Program-made: the position numbers and the translations under genes | Shown here: positions 32,456-44,207 of the stretch, one piece after another | Layout of the letters: each line of letters starts with the position of its first letter | Position numbering within the stretch: the first letter of the stretch is position 1 | Notes under the pieces: generated by a model | What the model was told of the DNA's origin: nothing | The model's database searches: none | What the model saw: only the letters and a program-made list of their open reading frames with translations | Assembly: GCF_000003815.2 (NCBI RefSeq) | Contig: NC_049983.1 | Span: forward strand, 5,451,042 to 5,513,041 | Source: Branchiostoma floridae | Lineage: Eukaryota; Chordata; Leptocardii; Amphioxiformes; Branchiostomatidae | Reading direction: 5' to 3' | Length of the DNA stretch: 62,000 nucleotides

Positions 32456-35214
32456 CTTCAATGCTTCGCTCTCCTTTTGTCTTGTGTAAGGCAGTCCCTG
32501 TGAAACTGCTCCCTTGTTAGCAATGTCCCCCATGTAAGGCGAGACCAATGCCGTCATAGGGAAACAGCCGGTATGCCTGGAGAGAGAGTAAGCTCTGTCT
32601 CTTACTTCTGCACCTACAATGCTTCGCTCTCCTTTTGTCTTGTGTAAGGCAGTCCCTGTGAAACTGGTCCCTTGTTAGCAATGTCCCCCATGTAAGGCGA
32701 GACCAATGCCGTCATAGGGAAACAGCCGGTATGCCTGGAGAGAGAGTAAGCTCTGTTGCTTACTAAATGCACCTACAATGCTTCGCTCTCCTTTTGTATT
32801 GTGTAAGGCAGTCCCTGTGAAACTGCTCCCTTGTTAGCAATGTCCCCCATGTAAGGCGAGACCAATGCCGTCATAGGGAAACAGCCGGTATGCCTGGAGA
32901 GAGAGTAAGCTCTGTTGCTTACTAAATGCACCTACAATGCTTCGCTCTCCTTTTGTATTGTGTAAGGCAGTCCCTGTGAAACTGCTCCCTTGTTAGCAAT
33001 GTCCCCCATGTAAGGCGAGACCAATGCCGTCATAGGGAAACAGCCGGTATGCCTGGAGAGAGAGTAAGCTCTGTTGCCTACTTCCGCACCTACAATGCTT
33101 CGCTCTCCTTTTGTCTTGTGAAAGGCAGTCCCTGTGAAACTGCTCCCTTGTTAGCAATGTCCCCCATGTAAGGCGAGACCAATGCCGTCATAGGGAAACA
33201 GCCGGTATGCCTGGAGAGAGAGTAAGCTCTGTTGCTTACTTCCACACATACCATGCTTCGCTCTCCTTTTGTATTGTGTAAGGCAGTCCCTGTGAAACTG
33301 CTCCCTTGTTAGCAATGTCCCCCATGTAAGGCGAGACCAATGCCGTCATAGGGAAACAGCCGGTATGCCNNNNNNNNNNNNNNNNNNNNNNNNNNNNNNN
33401 NNNNNNNNNNNNNNNNNNNNNNNNNNNNNNNNNNNNNNNNNNNNNNNNNNNNNNNNNNNNNNNNNNNNNACCCTGTGAAACTGCTCCCTTGTTAGCAATG
33501 TCCCCCATGTAAGGCGAGACCAATGCCGTCATAGGGAAACAGCCGGTATGCCTGGAGAGAGAGTAAGCTCTGTCGCTTACTTCTGCACCTACAATGCTTC
33601 GCTCTCCTTTTGTATTGTGTAAGGCAGTCCCTGTGAAACTGCTCCCTTGTTAGCAATGTCCCCCATGTAAGGCGAGACCAATGCCGTCATAGGGAAACAG
33701 CCGGTATGCCTGGAGAGAGAGTAAGCTCTGTTGCTTACTAAATGCACCTACAATGCTTCGCTCTCCTTTTGTATTGTGTAAGGCAGTCCCTGTGAAACTG
33801 GCCCCTTGTTAGCAATGTCCCCCATGTAAGGCGAGACCAATGCCGTCATAGGGAAACAGCCGGTATGCCTGGAGAGAGAGTAAGCTCTGTTGCTTACTAA
33901 ATGCACCTACAATGCTTCGCTCTCCTTTTGTCTTGTGTAAGGCAGTCCCTGTGAAACTGCTCCCTTGTTAGCAATGTCCCCCATGTAAGGCGAGACCAAT
34001 GCCGTCATAGGGAAACAGCCGGTATGCCTGGAGAGAGAGTAAGCTCTGTTGCTTACTTCCACACATACCATGCTTCGCTCTCCTTTTGTCTTGTGTAAGG
34101 CAGTCCCTGTGAAACTGCTCCCTTGTTAGCAATGTCCCCCATGTAAGGCGAGACCAATGCCGTCATAGGGAAACAGCCGGTATGCCTGGAGAGAGAGTAA
34201 GCTCTGTTGCCTACTTCCGCACCTACAATGCTTCGCTCTCCTTTTGTCTTGTGTAAGGCAGTCCCTGTGAAACTGGTCCCTTGTTAGAAATGTCCCCCAT
34301 GTAAGGCGAGACCAATGCCGTCATAGGGAAACAGCCGGTATGCCTGGAGAGAGAGTAAGCTCTGTTGCCTACTTCCGCACCTACAATGCTTCGCTCTCCT
34401 TTTGTCTTGTGTAAGGCAGTCCCTGTGAAACTGGTCCCTTGTTAGAAATGTCCCCCATGTAAGGCGAGACCAATGCCGTCATAGGGAAACAGCCGGTATG
34501 CCTGGAGAGAGAGTAAGCTCTGTTGCCTACTTCCGCACCTACAATGCTTCGCTCTCCTTTTGTCTTGTGTAAGGCAGTCCCTGTGAAACTGGTCCCTTGT
34601 TAGAAATGTCCCCCATGTAAGGCGAGACCAATGCCGTCATAGGGAAACAGCCGGTATGCCTGGAGAGAGAGTAAGCTCTGTTGCTTACTAAATGCACCTA
34701 CAATGCTTCGCTCTCCTTTTGTATTGTGTAAGGCAGTCCCTGTGAAACTGCTCCCTTGTTAGCAATGTCCCCCATGTAAGGCGAGACCAATGCCGTCATA
34801 GGGAAACAGCCGGTATGCCTGGAGAGAGAGTAAGCTCTGTTGCTTACTAAATGCACCTACAATGCTTCGCTCTCCTTTTGTATTGTGTAAGGCAGTCCCT
34901 GTGAAACTGCTCCCTTGTTAGCAATGTCCCCCATGTAAGGCGAGACCAATGCCGTCATAGGGAAACAGCCGGTATGCCTGGAGAGAGAGTAAGCTCTGTT
35001 GCTTACTAAATGCACCTACAATGCTTCGCTCTCCTTTTGTATTGTGTAAGGCAGTCCCTGTGAAACTGTTCCCTTGTTAGCAATGTCCCCCATGTAAGGC
35101 GAGACCAATGCCGTCATAGGGAAACAGCCGGTATGCCTGGAGAGAGAGTAAGCTCTGTTGCTTACTAAATGCACCTACAATGCTTCGCTCTCCTTTTTCT
35201 TGGTAAGGCAGCCC
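32456..35214. repeat. Satellite array, unit 158-159 bp, about 17-18 units
   Basis: Every unit carries ATGCTTCGCTCTCCTTTTGT, AGGCAGTCCCTGTGAAACTG, CCCCCATGTAAGGCGAGACC, AACAGCCGGTATGCCTGG and AGAGAGTAAGCTCTGT. Successive GCCTGGAG positions (32575, 32733, 32892, 33051, 33209) give a period of 158-159. Units differ mainly at one short spot: TTACTAAATGCACC, CTACTTCCGCACC, TTACTTCCACACATACC or TTACTTCTGCACC. Gaps lie inside (33370-33469) and at the right end (35215-35314), so the true length is uncertain. All frames contain stops within a unit, so it does not encode a repeat protein. Function unknown. Confidence 0.9.
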
Positions 35215-35314
35215 NNNNNNNNNNNNNNNNNNNNNNNNNNNNNNNNNNNNNNNNNNNNNNNNNNNNNNNNNNNNNNNNNNNNNNNNNNNNNNNNNNNNNN
35301 NNNNNNNNNNNNNN

Positions 35315-36491
35315 GGCAAACTTTAACTTTTTAATGTACCTTTGGCGAGTAGAGCCTAGAGGAGTAATGTTTCCCTGTTTCTCCTCTTGGAGAGTACAGT
35401 AATGAGACTGATTAACGTGGTCTAGACACCTCCTACACAGGGAAACATTAACAATGGCGTCATTGATGCATTTGCTCCCGGCAGTGGATTTGTGCTACCT
35501 GCTAAAATCGGACAAATTTCTTGGTGGAAAGGTATCTGACCTCTCTTCCATCAAAGAAATCATGCATCCCAGGCTTTTAGCCAGGCATGGGTCAACGTGT
35601 CATCTGGACGCACTTTTCTTAGAATAACAAGAAATTTGATGCCCCTGGACTCCCTATACTGAAGAGAAAATCCTCTGACAAGCATGAAATTCTGATTGAC
35701 CAGGGATGCAACCAGGTCATCTGTGGTCACAGTCTCCTACTGTGACATCTGTAACAGTATTTTTGTCTCTTTGGATACCTAAGAATGCACTTTTTAAACT
35801 TAGAATCATCAAAAGCTCTGCACCATGGAAGGTGGATGCCCCCCCCTACAGTAGTCACTTACCGCGTCTCACCAATAAGTTTGACTCCCTATTATAAAAT
35901 CCTAGCTAAAAGCCTGATGCATCCTGTATCAGTGTATGTTATCCCGGACAGAAAAGGTGCCGCAGGGCTTGTAGTCGTTCTCAGCTCGGCGTAGCGTGGG
36001 CCAGCTTGACTTAATTGACCGGGCTGTGTGCGGCTTGTCATGATTGTCACTAGGGCTCCCGGCTCCTGTAATCTGGCTCTAAATGGTTTGAAATTAACTA
36101 TTCTACCCGCAAAAGTCAATACATGTACTTGGACAAATGTATTTTAACCCCCACACGTGCGATGGTGCGGTGTGTGTTGGTGCAAATTCTTCTGTCGGGT
36201 GTTGGTGATTCACTTCAAATCACCCGGATGGAGGCCTGGCAAACCTCTGTCTCATATCAGCCACATGGTGATTTACATCATTCACCCAGACGGGAGACCT
36301 GACGCATTCCCGTAAATAAACTCAATGAACTCCCATCTTGTAATTAGCCAGCGAAAGGGTATGTCACCCCATAAGGGGCTGTATAACCCTGTCGTGTGTA
36401 AACATGTGCGAACATGTGCGATCACATGGACCGATGATGATGATGATGATTGTTAACTTTTATGTTTTATTGTTTGAATTGCAAGTTACAG
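35315..36491. other. No firm gene; small palindrome and a possible first exon at 35454-35531
   Basis: TAATGTTTCCCTG (about 35366) and CAGGGAAACATTA (about 35438) are inverted copies, with CTTGGAGAGTA between, so a small MITE-like element is likely. Just after it, an ATG at 35454 opens 26 codons (MASLMHLLPAVDLCYLL, then KSDKFLGGK) ending at AAAG|GTATCT. This phase-0 exon cannot splice directly to the NOL8 exon at 36492, and it has no confirmed partner. Confidence 0.3.
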
Positions 36492-36493
36492 CA

Positions 36494-37420
36494 ATGGTAA
36501 ATGACCCTGAAGAGGTGAACACACGCCTGTACATTGGAGGACTTTTCTGTGAAGTGACAGAGACAGATCTGTATGGACGGTTTGAGAAGTTTGGAGAGGT
36601 GTCATCTGTGGACATAGTTAGAAGGAGAGATGACAAAGGTGAGGTCATTTCAAACAAAACATCAAGGAGCATTCAATCTTTTACTGCCTTATGAATCATT
36701 ATTGTACAAGTGTATATCTGAAAAATTTCCACACTTATTGCATTAATTAGTCTATTGTAGGTTGGAGCCCTGGCAGCAGATCAGTTGCAATTTTCAGATT
36801 GCTGAAAGCTCCATGGATTTTGCTAAGCTTTCAAACATTCTTGTTGGACTGGAAAACCGGACCTGAAAAATATCAGCCTGTGGACCGGATGTTGGATCGA
36901 TTTGAAAATGAACAGATTATATCGGCACTCGGCAGGCATTCATGTGTTTTGGGGCTTATAGCTATATATATATATAGGCCCAAGAATATAACAACATTGT
37001 ATAGTGATGTAGAGGAGAGTTGATAGTCATTTTACCAAGCTTCTACAGTCAAACTTGGTGTAAAACAGAGGCAGATAGAGTTGTTTACATGAAGATAGGA
37101 TTTTAAATGCCAATGGATGTCGAGAATCCATCAAACAGAATCCTTTGTAGGGAACTGGACCATTCTTTTGAGTATCACCCATTCATAAGTTTTCACAGAT
37201 AATTAGGTCCAGCTTCAGGTCCGGACCTGGACCAGACCCTCTGGACCTGGATCGGACCTCAGTCTTCTGTACTGGTACCCACCCCTAAGGTCTAGTATAA
37301 TGAAGGTTTAGTATACAGGTATGCAGCACTAGTAACAAGCACTTTCTTGCTTTCCAGGCAAGCCAGAGAGGACATTTGCCTTCGTCAATCTAACTGCAAC
37401 TGACCAAAAGTTAAAGAAAT
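36494..37420 (+). CDS. NOL8: NOL8 homologue, first two coding exons (RRM)
   Basis: Coding exon 1 (36494-36638; acceptor TTACAG before 36492, donor GTGAGG) starts MVNDPEEVNT and contains RLYIGGLFCEVTETDLYGRF then EKFGEVSSVDIVRRRDDK. Exon 2 (37358-37420; acceptor TTTCCAG, donor GTAAGT) encodes KPERTFAFVNLTATDQKLKK. Joined in phase 1, they form most of one RRM: RNP2 is LYIGGL and RNP1 is the unusual TFAFVNL. The order and the final LKK-Cys match human NOL8 (RLYVGGL, RFGEVSDVEI, KVFAYINI, DLKKC). In other animals NOL8 is a nucleolar RNA-binding protein needed for ribosome biogenesis. The ATG follows an acceptor at once, so there is an upstream non-coding exon. Later exons are not visible and may lie in the gap at 37668-37767; the duplicated segment starts right after that gap. 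Confidence 0.75.
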
Positions 37421-37474
37421 GTAAGTTTGCATTAATGTTATTGCCGCTAGCGCTAGCGCTATCAGAATGTTTGT

Positions 37475-37667
37475 GCCTAGTAAAGTGATCACTGTTCGCC
37501 CGAGGGATCAGCCGTGGATGACCTGTGAAATTAGGCATATGCTGAGAAAAAGAAGCGACTTTACTTGAAATACAAAAGGACAAATAGTCCAGATTTGTTT
37601 CAGACTTTCAAACATATACGCAACGCGTGTACAAGCCCTCATAGGGAAGCTAAAATGAACCATCGTC
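37475..37667 (+). pseudogene. Non-LTR retrotransposon fragment between endonuclease and RT
   Basis: Frames read VITVRPRDQPWMTCEIRHML, then KYKRTNSPDLFQTFKHIRNA and REAKMNHR, with a frame change near 37560. This linker (VRP.D.PW....R...R.R...Y...K...) is typical between the endonuclease and RT domains of CR1/jockey-like LINEs. It ends at an N gap. Confidence 0.55.
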
Positions 37668-37767
37668 NNNNNNNNNNNNNNNNNNNNNNNNNNNNNNNNN
37701 NNNNNNNNNNNNNNNNNNNNNNNNNNNNNNNNNNNNNNNNNNNNNNNNNNNNNNNNNNNNNNNNNNN

Positions 37768-39980
37768 AGGTGAATGCCCCTGACTATACGGTAGCCTGGA
37801 GTCCGCTCCCGAAGGTCGCTACCCGCGGAGGGACTCCAGGCTACTCTGATAGGCGTGCTCTGCCCGTCATAGCCTGTACTTTACCACTAAAATATGCACA
37901 ATGGAGAGTCCAGGTGAGGCATTCGTGACACAGGTGGACGCGGGTCGTTGTTTTGGGCCATGGGACCGAACTGGCTGGTGTGTTACGCCGAATGGCGGTT
38001 TTACCGTATTATAGATTCATGATGATACAGAAACAGACAGAACCGTCCGCCCGTACACGCGGTTTTGAAATTGCATACGGCACGGCGTGTGGACTGTTGC
38101 TGTGTTGAAAATAACGTTAAATACGGCATGGCTGGTGAAATGTTTCTTGTCACACCGCCGGTGAAGCTTGACAATCCAAATCATGATCACTTGCCCGTGT
38201 GTAAACAGAACTCGCGTGTGTAAAACGAGCGACCCATGTGTAAAGAGAACCAAGCCGCGGTGTTGAACTTTTAAGCATGTCTAACTTCTGGCGACCTTGT
38301 CCTTGCCAGAATAATTGACGGTTGAGAATCTAACGTTACTATAGTCTGGTCGGATCGCTGTCTTCAGCTTTTTTTCCATCTCACTCATTGTTTGGGAGCC
38401 TATGTTAATTGATTTATAAGAGTCTACCTATTGAATTCGGATGAGCCCAAATTCGCATTTAATGGTTGTCGTCCGTCGACAATGGTATATTAATATAAAT
38501 GCGACATGAAAAGGACATTCCTTATCAGAATGACATGTCTCGACCCCCCGTATACAATTATCCCATCATGTCCCAAGACAAGTACTGATTCTCAAGGTCG
38601 ACGAAGATTGTCCCTATGTTTAAAAGGACTTTAGGCGGAAATACAATAGAAAAGCTTTTAATGATACACTAATCGTCAAATATATTACGATTTTCAAAAA
38701 GGAGTCATTCAATAGTAGTAATTAATTTTTTTGATTCAAAGTACAAAACCGACTCATCCGTGTTGAATACGGGTGAAAATGTAGGAACAGATAGTTTTGC
38801 TACACTTGGTTTGTTCATACGCAATAAGAAGCTGAAGATAAAGTCGTTGTATTTTGATTTGATAATGATGACTGCAAATTGTATATGATACTTAACAAAC
38901 AATTCTAGGGGACAAAAATACTCTGTATGAGACTGTGGTATGTTTGTACATTAAAACTTTGCTTGCATCATACTAAATTTAAATAGATGAACAGTCGTAT
39001 ATGCAGCATGTAGATTTCACACCCGATTTCATTATCATTATCATTGGAATCAACACAAAGATTTCTTTCCACCTTAACCCAACATACTGAGGGTCATACT
39101 AGTAGTTCTCTCTCAAAGACTTTCGTTCCTCTGTGTTGTTGAAGCACAGGGGGTATGTTAAAATCAAATTTATGTACAAATGAGACCAGTCAGGGAGTCC
39201 ATTATATTACGTACAGTTACAAAATCACCTAGAAGCTGCACATACCGCTATGTTACGATTACTTCATCTAAAATCTAAATTCACAAAACGTAGATAAACA
39301 AGGAATCCCAGGACTTTAAGCTTACATAAGAATCCCTCAACGATATAGGTGGAAGAAACGAACTTAGCTACATATACACGTGGTTGAACAAGTGCATTAA
39401 GAAGATAACTTATAAGAAGATAACTTATGACTTAATAATTCATCTGTGATTTGATACAAAATATGGCAAATTCTGTTTTTACAATTCTATGGGACTAAAC
39501 ATCTCTATAATGGAGTATGTGCTTTGTGATGAAACTTACTGTACATTTTTTGGTACATTTTAAACATCGCTTCAATCTATTTAAATGTAAATTGATGAGC
39601 AATCCTGTACGTTGTATGGCCTTAAGGCTCGTTCTGTTGTAACTCTGTTCTCCTCTGCAAAGTCTGTGGTGGAATGGTGGTAACGCTCAATGTTGTAATG
39701 TCCATGCACTTCTGTGTTTTGCTGAACAGGATTCCCTTGTACCTGACTTACACCATAGGCTGTTGTATATTGATAATGGTAACACCCATAGTCATAGTGT
39801 CCAGGCACTTCTGTGTTCTGACGAATAGGCCTCCCTTGCTCGCTGACACCGTAGCCTGTTGTGTCTGTGTTCTCCCCAGTAGGGGTGGAGTGGTTGTAGC
39901 TCTCAATGCTGTAATGTCCCGGTCCCTCTGTGCATTGACAGACAGGTTTCCCTTGCCTCTCACTGACTCCAAAGGGAACC
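37768..39980. repeat. Segmental duplication, copy 1 (partner 58341-60560)
   Basis: From AGGTGAATGCCCCTGACTA onward, the two segments align base for base by eye with few substitutions and small indels (offset 20573 at the left, 20580 at the right). They cover the 3' flank and the terminal exon of the repeat-protein gene. The left limit of this copy is hidden by the gap 37668-37767. Beyond the exon start (39979) similarity falls off sharply. A weaker third copy of the flank lies at about 50080-50830, and a fragment at about 54760-55440. Confidence 0.85.
37792..37843. repeat. 52-bp palindrome (TAGCCTGGAGTCC...GGACTCCAGGCTA)
   Basis: Nearly perfect inverted repeat with a GC-rich loop. The same hairpin occurs at 58366-58417 in the duplicate. 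It resembles the outer ends of the 49.0-kb palindromic MITE (TAGCCTCC...GGAGGCTA). Confidence 0.6.
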
Positions 39981-42314
39981 TAGAAAACGGCAGGAAAAAT
40001 ACAAAAGATACTAAAAAAATGATGGAGGCACCACTCATTGAGGAGTAAGAAGACACGCTGTCCTGGATGTTAATGTAGCAAAAGGAGTTAGTGTGCCTAA
40101 AACAACTAGAGGTATATTATCAGTATATTATTGAAAGTCTGAGAGATCAGTTACGGCAGTTTGATATTTTTGGACGTGGAGTTAGGGTAGCCTCTACCAG
40201 GCTCCGCGGATCGGTGGTCTAATTGTAGTATTATGACAAATAGAGTCAATAACTTACGCTACTAGGGGAGTCAGCCGCCCAGAGGAGTATTGTCCTCACT
40301 AGGCCGGGCAACACTCCTACTAGGCCAGTTAACTCCTACTAGGCTTTTATTCCTAACTTGGCCAAAGTCCCCTATTTCTATTCGACCAGGTGGGAGTCTG
40401 GTAGAGACTAGAGTTAGGGGCGCATTTGCCCTTTTGTCCCGCCTCACCCTAAACATCTGTATCACTGGGAACACGCCCAAAAACCGCTACAAAACGGGGG
40501 GAATCAGCCTTCGGCTTCTCGCGTGAAAATTGAGCAACAGAAAAGAGTCCAAAATGCTACCTGAGACACTGAACTTAAACTCACTTAATCTTCAAGAACA
40601 TTTAACACAGTCAGGGTTACCTACTTTCTGTGGAATTTAAACCTCATCTACATACTATGGGAATGGCACACGTAAGACATTTTGCATTCTCATAGAGCCG
40701 CCACACAGGTGTAACAATACAGGGAAATCAGGCTTCCGCCGAGCCACGCAAAATCCCGAAAGTTGTTTCTGCGGCTCACCAGCCACATTCACTATGTCTT
40801 CAATCCATACACCTGTTTGTACGTTCTACCAATCACATGCAACATAACAGCGAGACGGTGATGTGGCTTGTCCAATCACCGATAGAACTGAAGGGGATTC
40901 CCCTCACGACGTCACGTCACGAATTTCATCGTCCACAAGCAAAGGGAGTAGTGGTGCCTAAATGTCCAACGGATCTGTCAACAAACCGATTGATATGTAC
41001 AGGTACATTTATAGACATACCTGTCAATCTAGACCTGTCACCGGACCTGTCAACAAACCTTTCAACAAACGGACCTGTCAATCGGTTTGTTGACAGGTCT
41101 AAATGTCCACCGTACCTGTCAATTGGTTTGTCAACAACCGATTGACAGGTCCGGTGGACTAAACGGGAAACAAATGGAGTAGTGGGTGCCTAAATGCCCG
41201 TGGTCGTTGGCCCAGGGCCAGGGTCGTTGACTTTTCGTTACCATTATAAATATCCAAGCAACTGGAGCCGACCCTGGGGTCGAACCCGGTCCGACAGATC
41301 CACGGAATTTGAAGCAGCAGGATCGCTTACCACTTGCGCCACGGGGACATGCCTCTAATGTGCCCAATTTATAGGCTATATTGTGTAATCTGAAGTTGAC
41401 TTGGAAGGGGTGAAGATTCTAACTATTCTGATTATTGACAGCCGGTTAGTTGGTTAGAGATAAGTTAAGCGCTACGATAAGAGCCTGTAATATTAATAGC
41501 CCCTCGGAGGTCCCTCCGACGTATAAGGGATATGTACTGTACAAAGTAGTCATTACCACCTGCTCATTGTGGCCACGTTTTGGTGGTTCCAGGTGGTTCC
41601 ATCGATCAATATCAAGGATGGGTGTCATACATACAGTGTATACTAGTATACGACCGTAGAAACGAAACGGTGGACCAGTATTTGAATCTCGTTGCTTGTC
41701 GGACAAAGCTGCACATTTTCTGTACGCTATAAGGTGACTTCTGACAGTGCGCTAGCCCAAGAACACAAAACAACTAGCTTAAGTTGTCGATGCGTGCCAA
41801 CGAACCTGGTTCATTACGGGGAAGGATAGCTGTACCCGATAATGATACAAACTCCAAGATGTAGTGGCAACTGCATGCGCGGGCCGGGATTCGTCTGCAC
41901 CCGCGGGTGTCCATGCGTAAAAGCATGCATCATTTTACACCTGCCCGCTTTCTGTAAAAGGATGCCCCGGGTATAATTTGACAAGATCCGGAATCAGACA
42001 TGTGTAATGCTGACTTCACGCGCTAGCTGACAAGGGAGACAATAAGATCGTTTGAGACGTAGTGTACCATTAGGTCTTTTAGAAAAAGGCACGAGAAAAA
42101 AACTGAGTTGTAGAAAAGATCCCAAATACCACCGGACCACTGAGCGTTAACGCTACCTAAGTTCTAACTTTACCTGTGCTCTGTGACTAGGCTAAGGGTT
42201 CAGGAGGACTGTCGCGGACGCATCAGCAATCATTCCACAGTCAACGTTAAGTCTGTACTGTGCAGGCATATTATACTCATGTTGGCTGCGATTTTCATCG
42301 TCAGGACTGAAATC
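39581..42314 (-). CDS. Repeat-protein gene, copy A (terminal exon intact; candidate upstream exon with a stop)
   Basis: The terminal exon (39581-39979, 399 nt) follows a TTTTCTAG acceptor and is open for 132 residues to TAA. It holds three related modules: PFGVSERQGKPVCQCTEGPG, then GVSEQGRPIRQNTEVPGHY, then GVSQVQGNPVQQNTEVHGHY, each followed by a Tyr/His/Ser/Thr-rich tail (YNHSTPTG, YHYQYTTA, YHHSTTDF), ending CSSIYI. A candidate upstream exon (42174-42314, 141 nt, acceptor CATGCAG, donor GTAAAG) starts DFSPDDENRSQHEYNMPAQY and is homologous to exons at 54.2 and 61.3 kb, but has an in-frame TAG at 42192-42194. The intron holds a SINE and a palindromic cluster. Indels between copies of the terminal exon are multiples of three and many differences are silent, which argues for coding. 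I do not recognise the family; no signal peptide or membrane segment is visible. Confidence 0.55.
40990..41165. repeat. Cluster of interleaved palindromes based on TGTCAACAAACCGATTGACAGGT
   Basis: GACCTGTCAA and its complement, and CAAACCGATTGA and TCAATCGGTTTG, recur at least ten times in both orientations within 180 bases. Several alternative hairpins are possible. The sequence lies in the intron of copy A. Confidence 0.6.
41185..41356 (-). mobile_element. tRNA-derived SINE
   Basis: On the minus strand the head reads GTCCCCGTGGCGCAAGTGG, with an A-box-like TGGCGCAAGTGGTAAGCG and, about 40 bases on, a B-box GGGTTCGACCCC. This is the promoter layout of a tRNA gene, but the tail continues without an acceptor-stem partner, so it is a SINE and not a tRNA gene. 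Confidence 0.6.
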
Positions 42315-42781
42315 CTGCATGTTGTAAAGGCATATATAAACGTAGTATATAGTAACTAGTATCAAAAGTCTAAAGTATACCGTAGTAAAAAGATATGGGA
42401 ATACGTCGTCGAAACGGAACCTCGTTGGTATAGCCTTGTGAGTCGAAGGTCGCCTCTCCGCAAACTATCATGGAAAGTACTACATGGAGCCTACCACATT
42501 ATAGTTCACTAAACTAATGTCGCCGCAGGTTAGGCACCCAATGTAGTGAACCTTGTGTCATTACTGAATGGTGAGTACGGGAACGTCCATATTTGGTCTA
42601 TCACGGGCGGGTGGTGGTGTTCGTCTGCAGGCTCAAACAACAACCTAGCTCTGCTTTGCACGGTTGGCTCTCTATTGCAGATCGCAGATTTAAATAGTTC
42701 GCCACATGAACCATGCACCTCAATGCCAGTACCTCCCCGTACCTACGTGGCCGCATTCAGTGACGCCTCAGGCCGTTAGCC

Positions 42782-43067
42782 ACTCTCCAAGCAGAGGTTG
42801 AGTCGCGTAGATATAGTGGTAGACAGGAAATAATAAGGTGACTCTCCTTTAACGGTGGGGGCAAATATGGGGGTGTATCACGGTCCCGGGAGAGGATTAA
42901 TCCGGGGCAGTAAAAGTGCTTGGCTAACAATCATTTTATGCTTCGGGGAGCGGAGTAATAACACGGATTTTGAAAGGATATCTCCGCCCCAATGCTTGTT
43001 GAGGAGCCCCGGTGTAATTTTTCCGACTACTACTATATCTACGCGACTCAACCTCTGCTTGGAGAGT
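42782..43067. mobile_element. Palindromic MITE, CTCCAAGC family
   Basis: Left end ACTCTCCAAGCAGAGGTTGA and right end TCAACCTCTGCTTGGAGAGT are inverted copies, followed inward by GTCGCGTAGATATAGTGGTAG and its complement. The interior has a second partial inversion (CCGGGG / CCCCGG). No coding capacity. Confidence 0.7.
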
Positions 43068-44207
43068 AGGGTCCGTCTCGGTCTGTTGATCAGTATTCCT
43101 TTCCTGACGTGATATGATATGATATGATAGAATCAACGATGTAGTTCAGTAGCAGCCTGAAAACAAGCAGAAAAAGACGAACGTAACTCGAGCTCGCACT
43201 TGCACTTTGCAGTTACACCACATGACCCCGATGAGAGATTAGCAAGAGCAGTAAACCTGGAGTTGTAATTCAGACCCGAGTTATAATCCTCGTCTCAGTC
43301 TTCGCTTCTATACTTCTACTATCTCTCTTTCTCTCTCTTTCTACCCTTTCAGCTAACACCTATAACACTATCTGACTGACAGTGACGCCCGAATCCCGCG
43401 ATTCCCCAGCTGACCCTACTTGCACTTCCTTCCTAACGTTATAACGTACACCCTTCACTCCCAACAAGCAACGGGTACGAAGCGCCACAAAAAAGGCGGG
43501 TTTAAGCTTGATTTAATCAAGCTTCTTTACGGCCGACAATGCTGGGAAGGGGCCAATTACACCACCACGCAGCAGAGTTTGCATTACACAGACCACAGAT
43601 ACCATCTCTGTGTCAACTTTGTTTATAGATATTTTATTTGACATATTTTCATCCAAGGAATCAGATTCTGCACTAGATATGATTGAGTCAGAAAAATCCT
43701 TACATAACTTGCATATACGTCTATGGAGTATACTATGTCGACAGAGGTTACCCTCCAGTCACAGAGGAATAATACACAATTTCTGTGAAGCACCTTATTA
43801 GACTCTCTCACATTACTTTCATATCTATATTTTACCACCAGGTCAATCAGCATTGAAAGTGAATAAAAGCAAAGGAAACTTGCACCAACATTATTTGTTG
43901 ACAAAAGTGAGGTCACATTATTTTTACCTGCTTTTAGCAACTAATGATTAAACTTACTGTGCTTGGATATTAACGTTAACGGAATGTGCAAAGTATACGT
44001 AGACAGTTTTAAAAAAAGGTGCCAACGCAAAATCATGAATTCGTGTAACACATTGTGGCATGATCTTCCACGGAAATAAAATTTAAGGGTATACGTAGGG
44101 CTTGGTCAGACGTTCAGAGCCCAAGTATTTTGTGCAGTTCCATGTGGTGAAAGAAGAATATACCGGTGGCTTCCAGGTGTAGCTGCATGTGTGACATCAT
44201 AATGGCG
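43068..44207. other. No gene recognised
   Basis: A palindrome AAGCTTGATTTAATCAAGCTT lies at about 43503-43523 and a GATAT run at about 43111-43128. A minus-strand frame at 43623-43940 has no motif I recognise. Confidence 0.35.

Noticed and set aside
33236-33532. Protein encoded by the satellite
   Set aside because: Stops occur within each unit, and the longest frame depends on an N gap.
32456-35214. CRISPR-like array
   Set aside because: The units are contiguous tandem copies without unique spacers, and the genome is metazoan.
35454-35531. First coding exon of NOL8
   Set aside because: It ends in phase 0, whereas joining in phase 0 to the exon at 36492 meets an immediate stop; NOL8 has its own ATG after the acceptor.
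39674-40048. Plus-strand frame over the terminal exon of copy A (also at 60263-60607)
   Set aside because: It mirrors the minus-strand repeat modules; silent changes and in-frame indels support the minus frame.
41185-41356. Functional tRNA gene
   Set aside because: A- and B-box-like motifs are present, but there is no closed acceptor stem and the sequence continues into a SINE tail; the same holds for 50458-50706.
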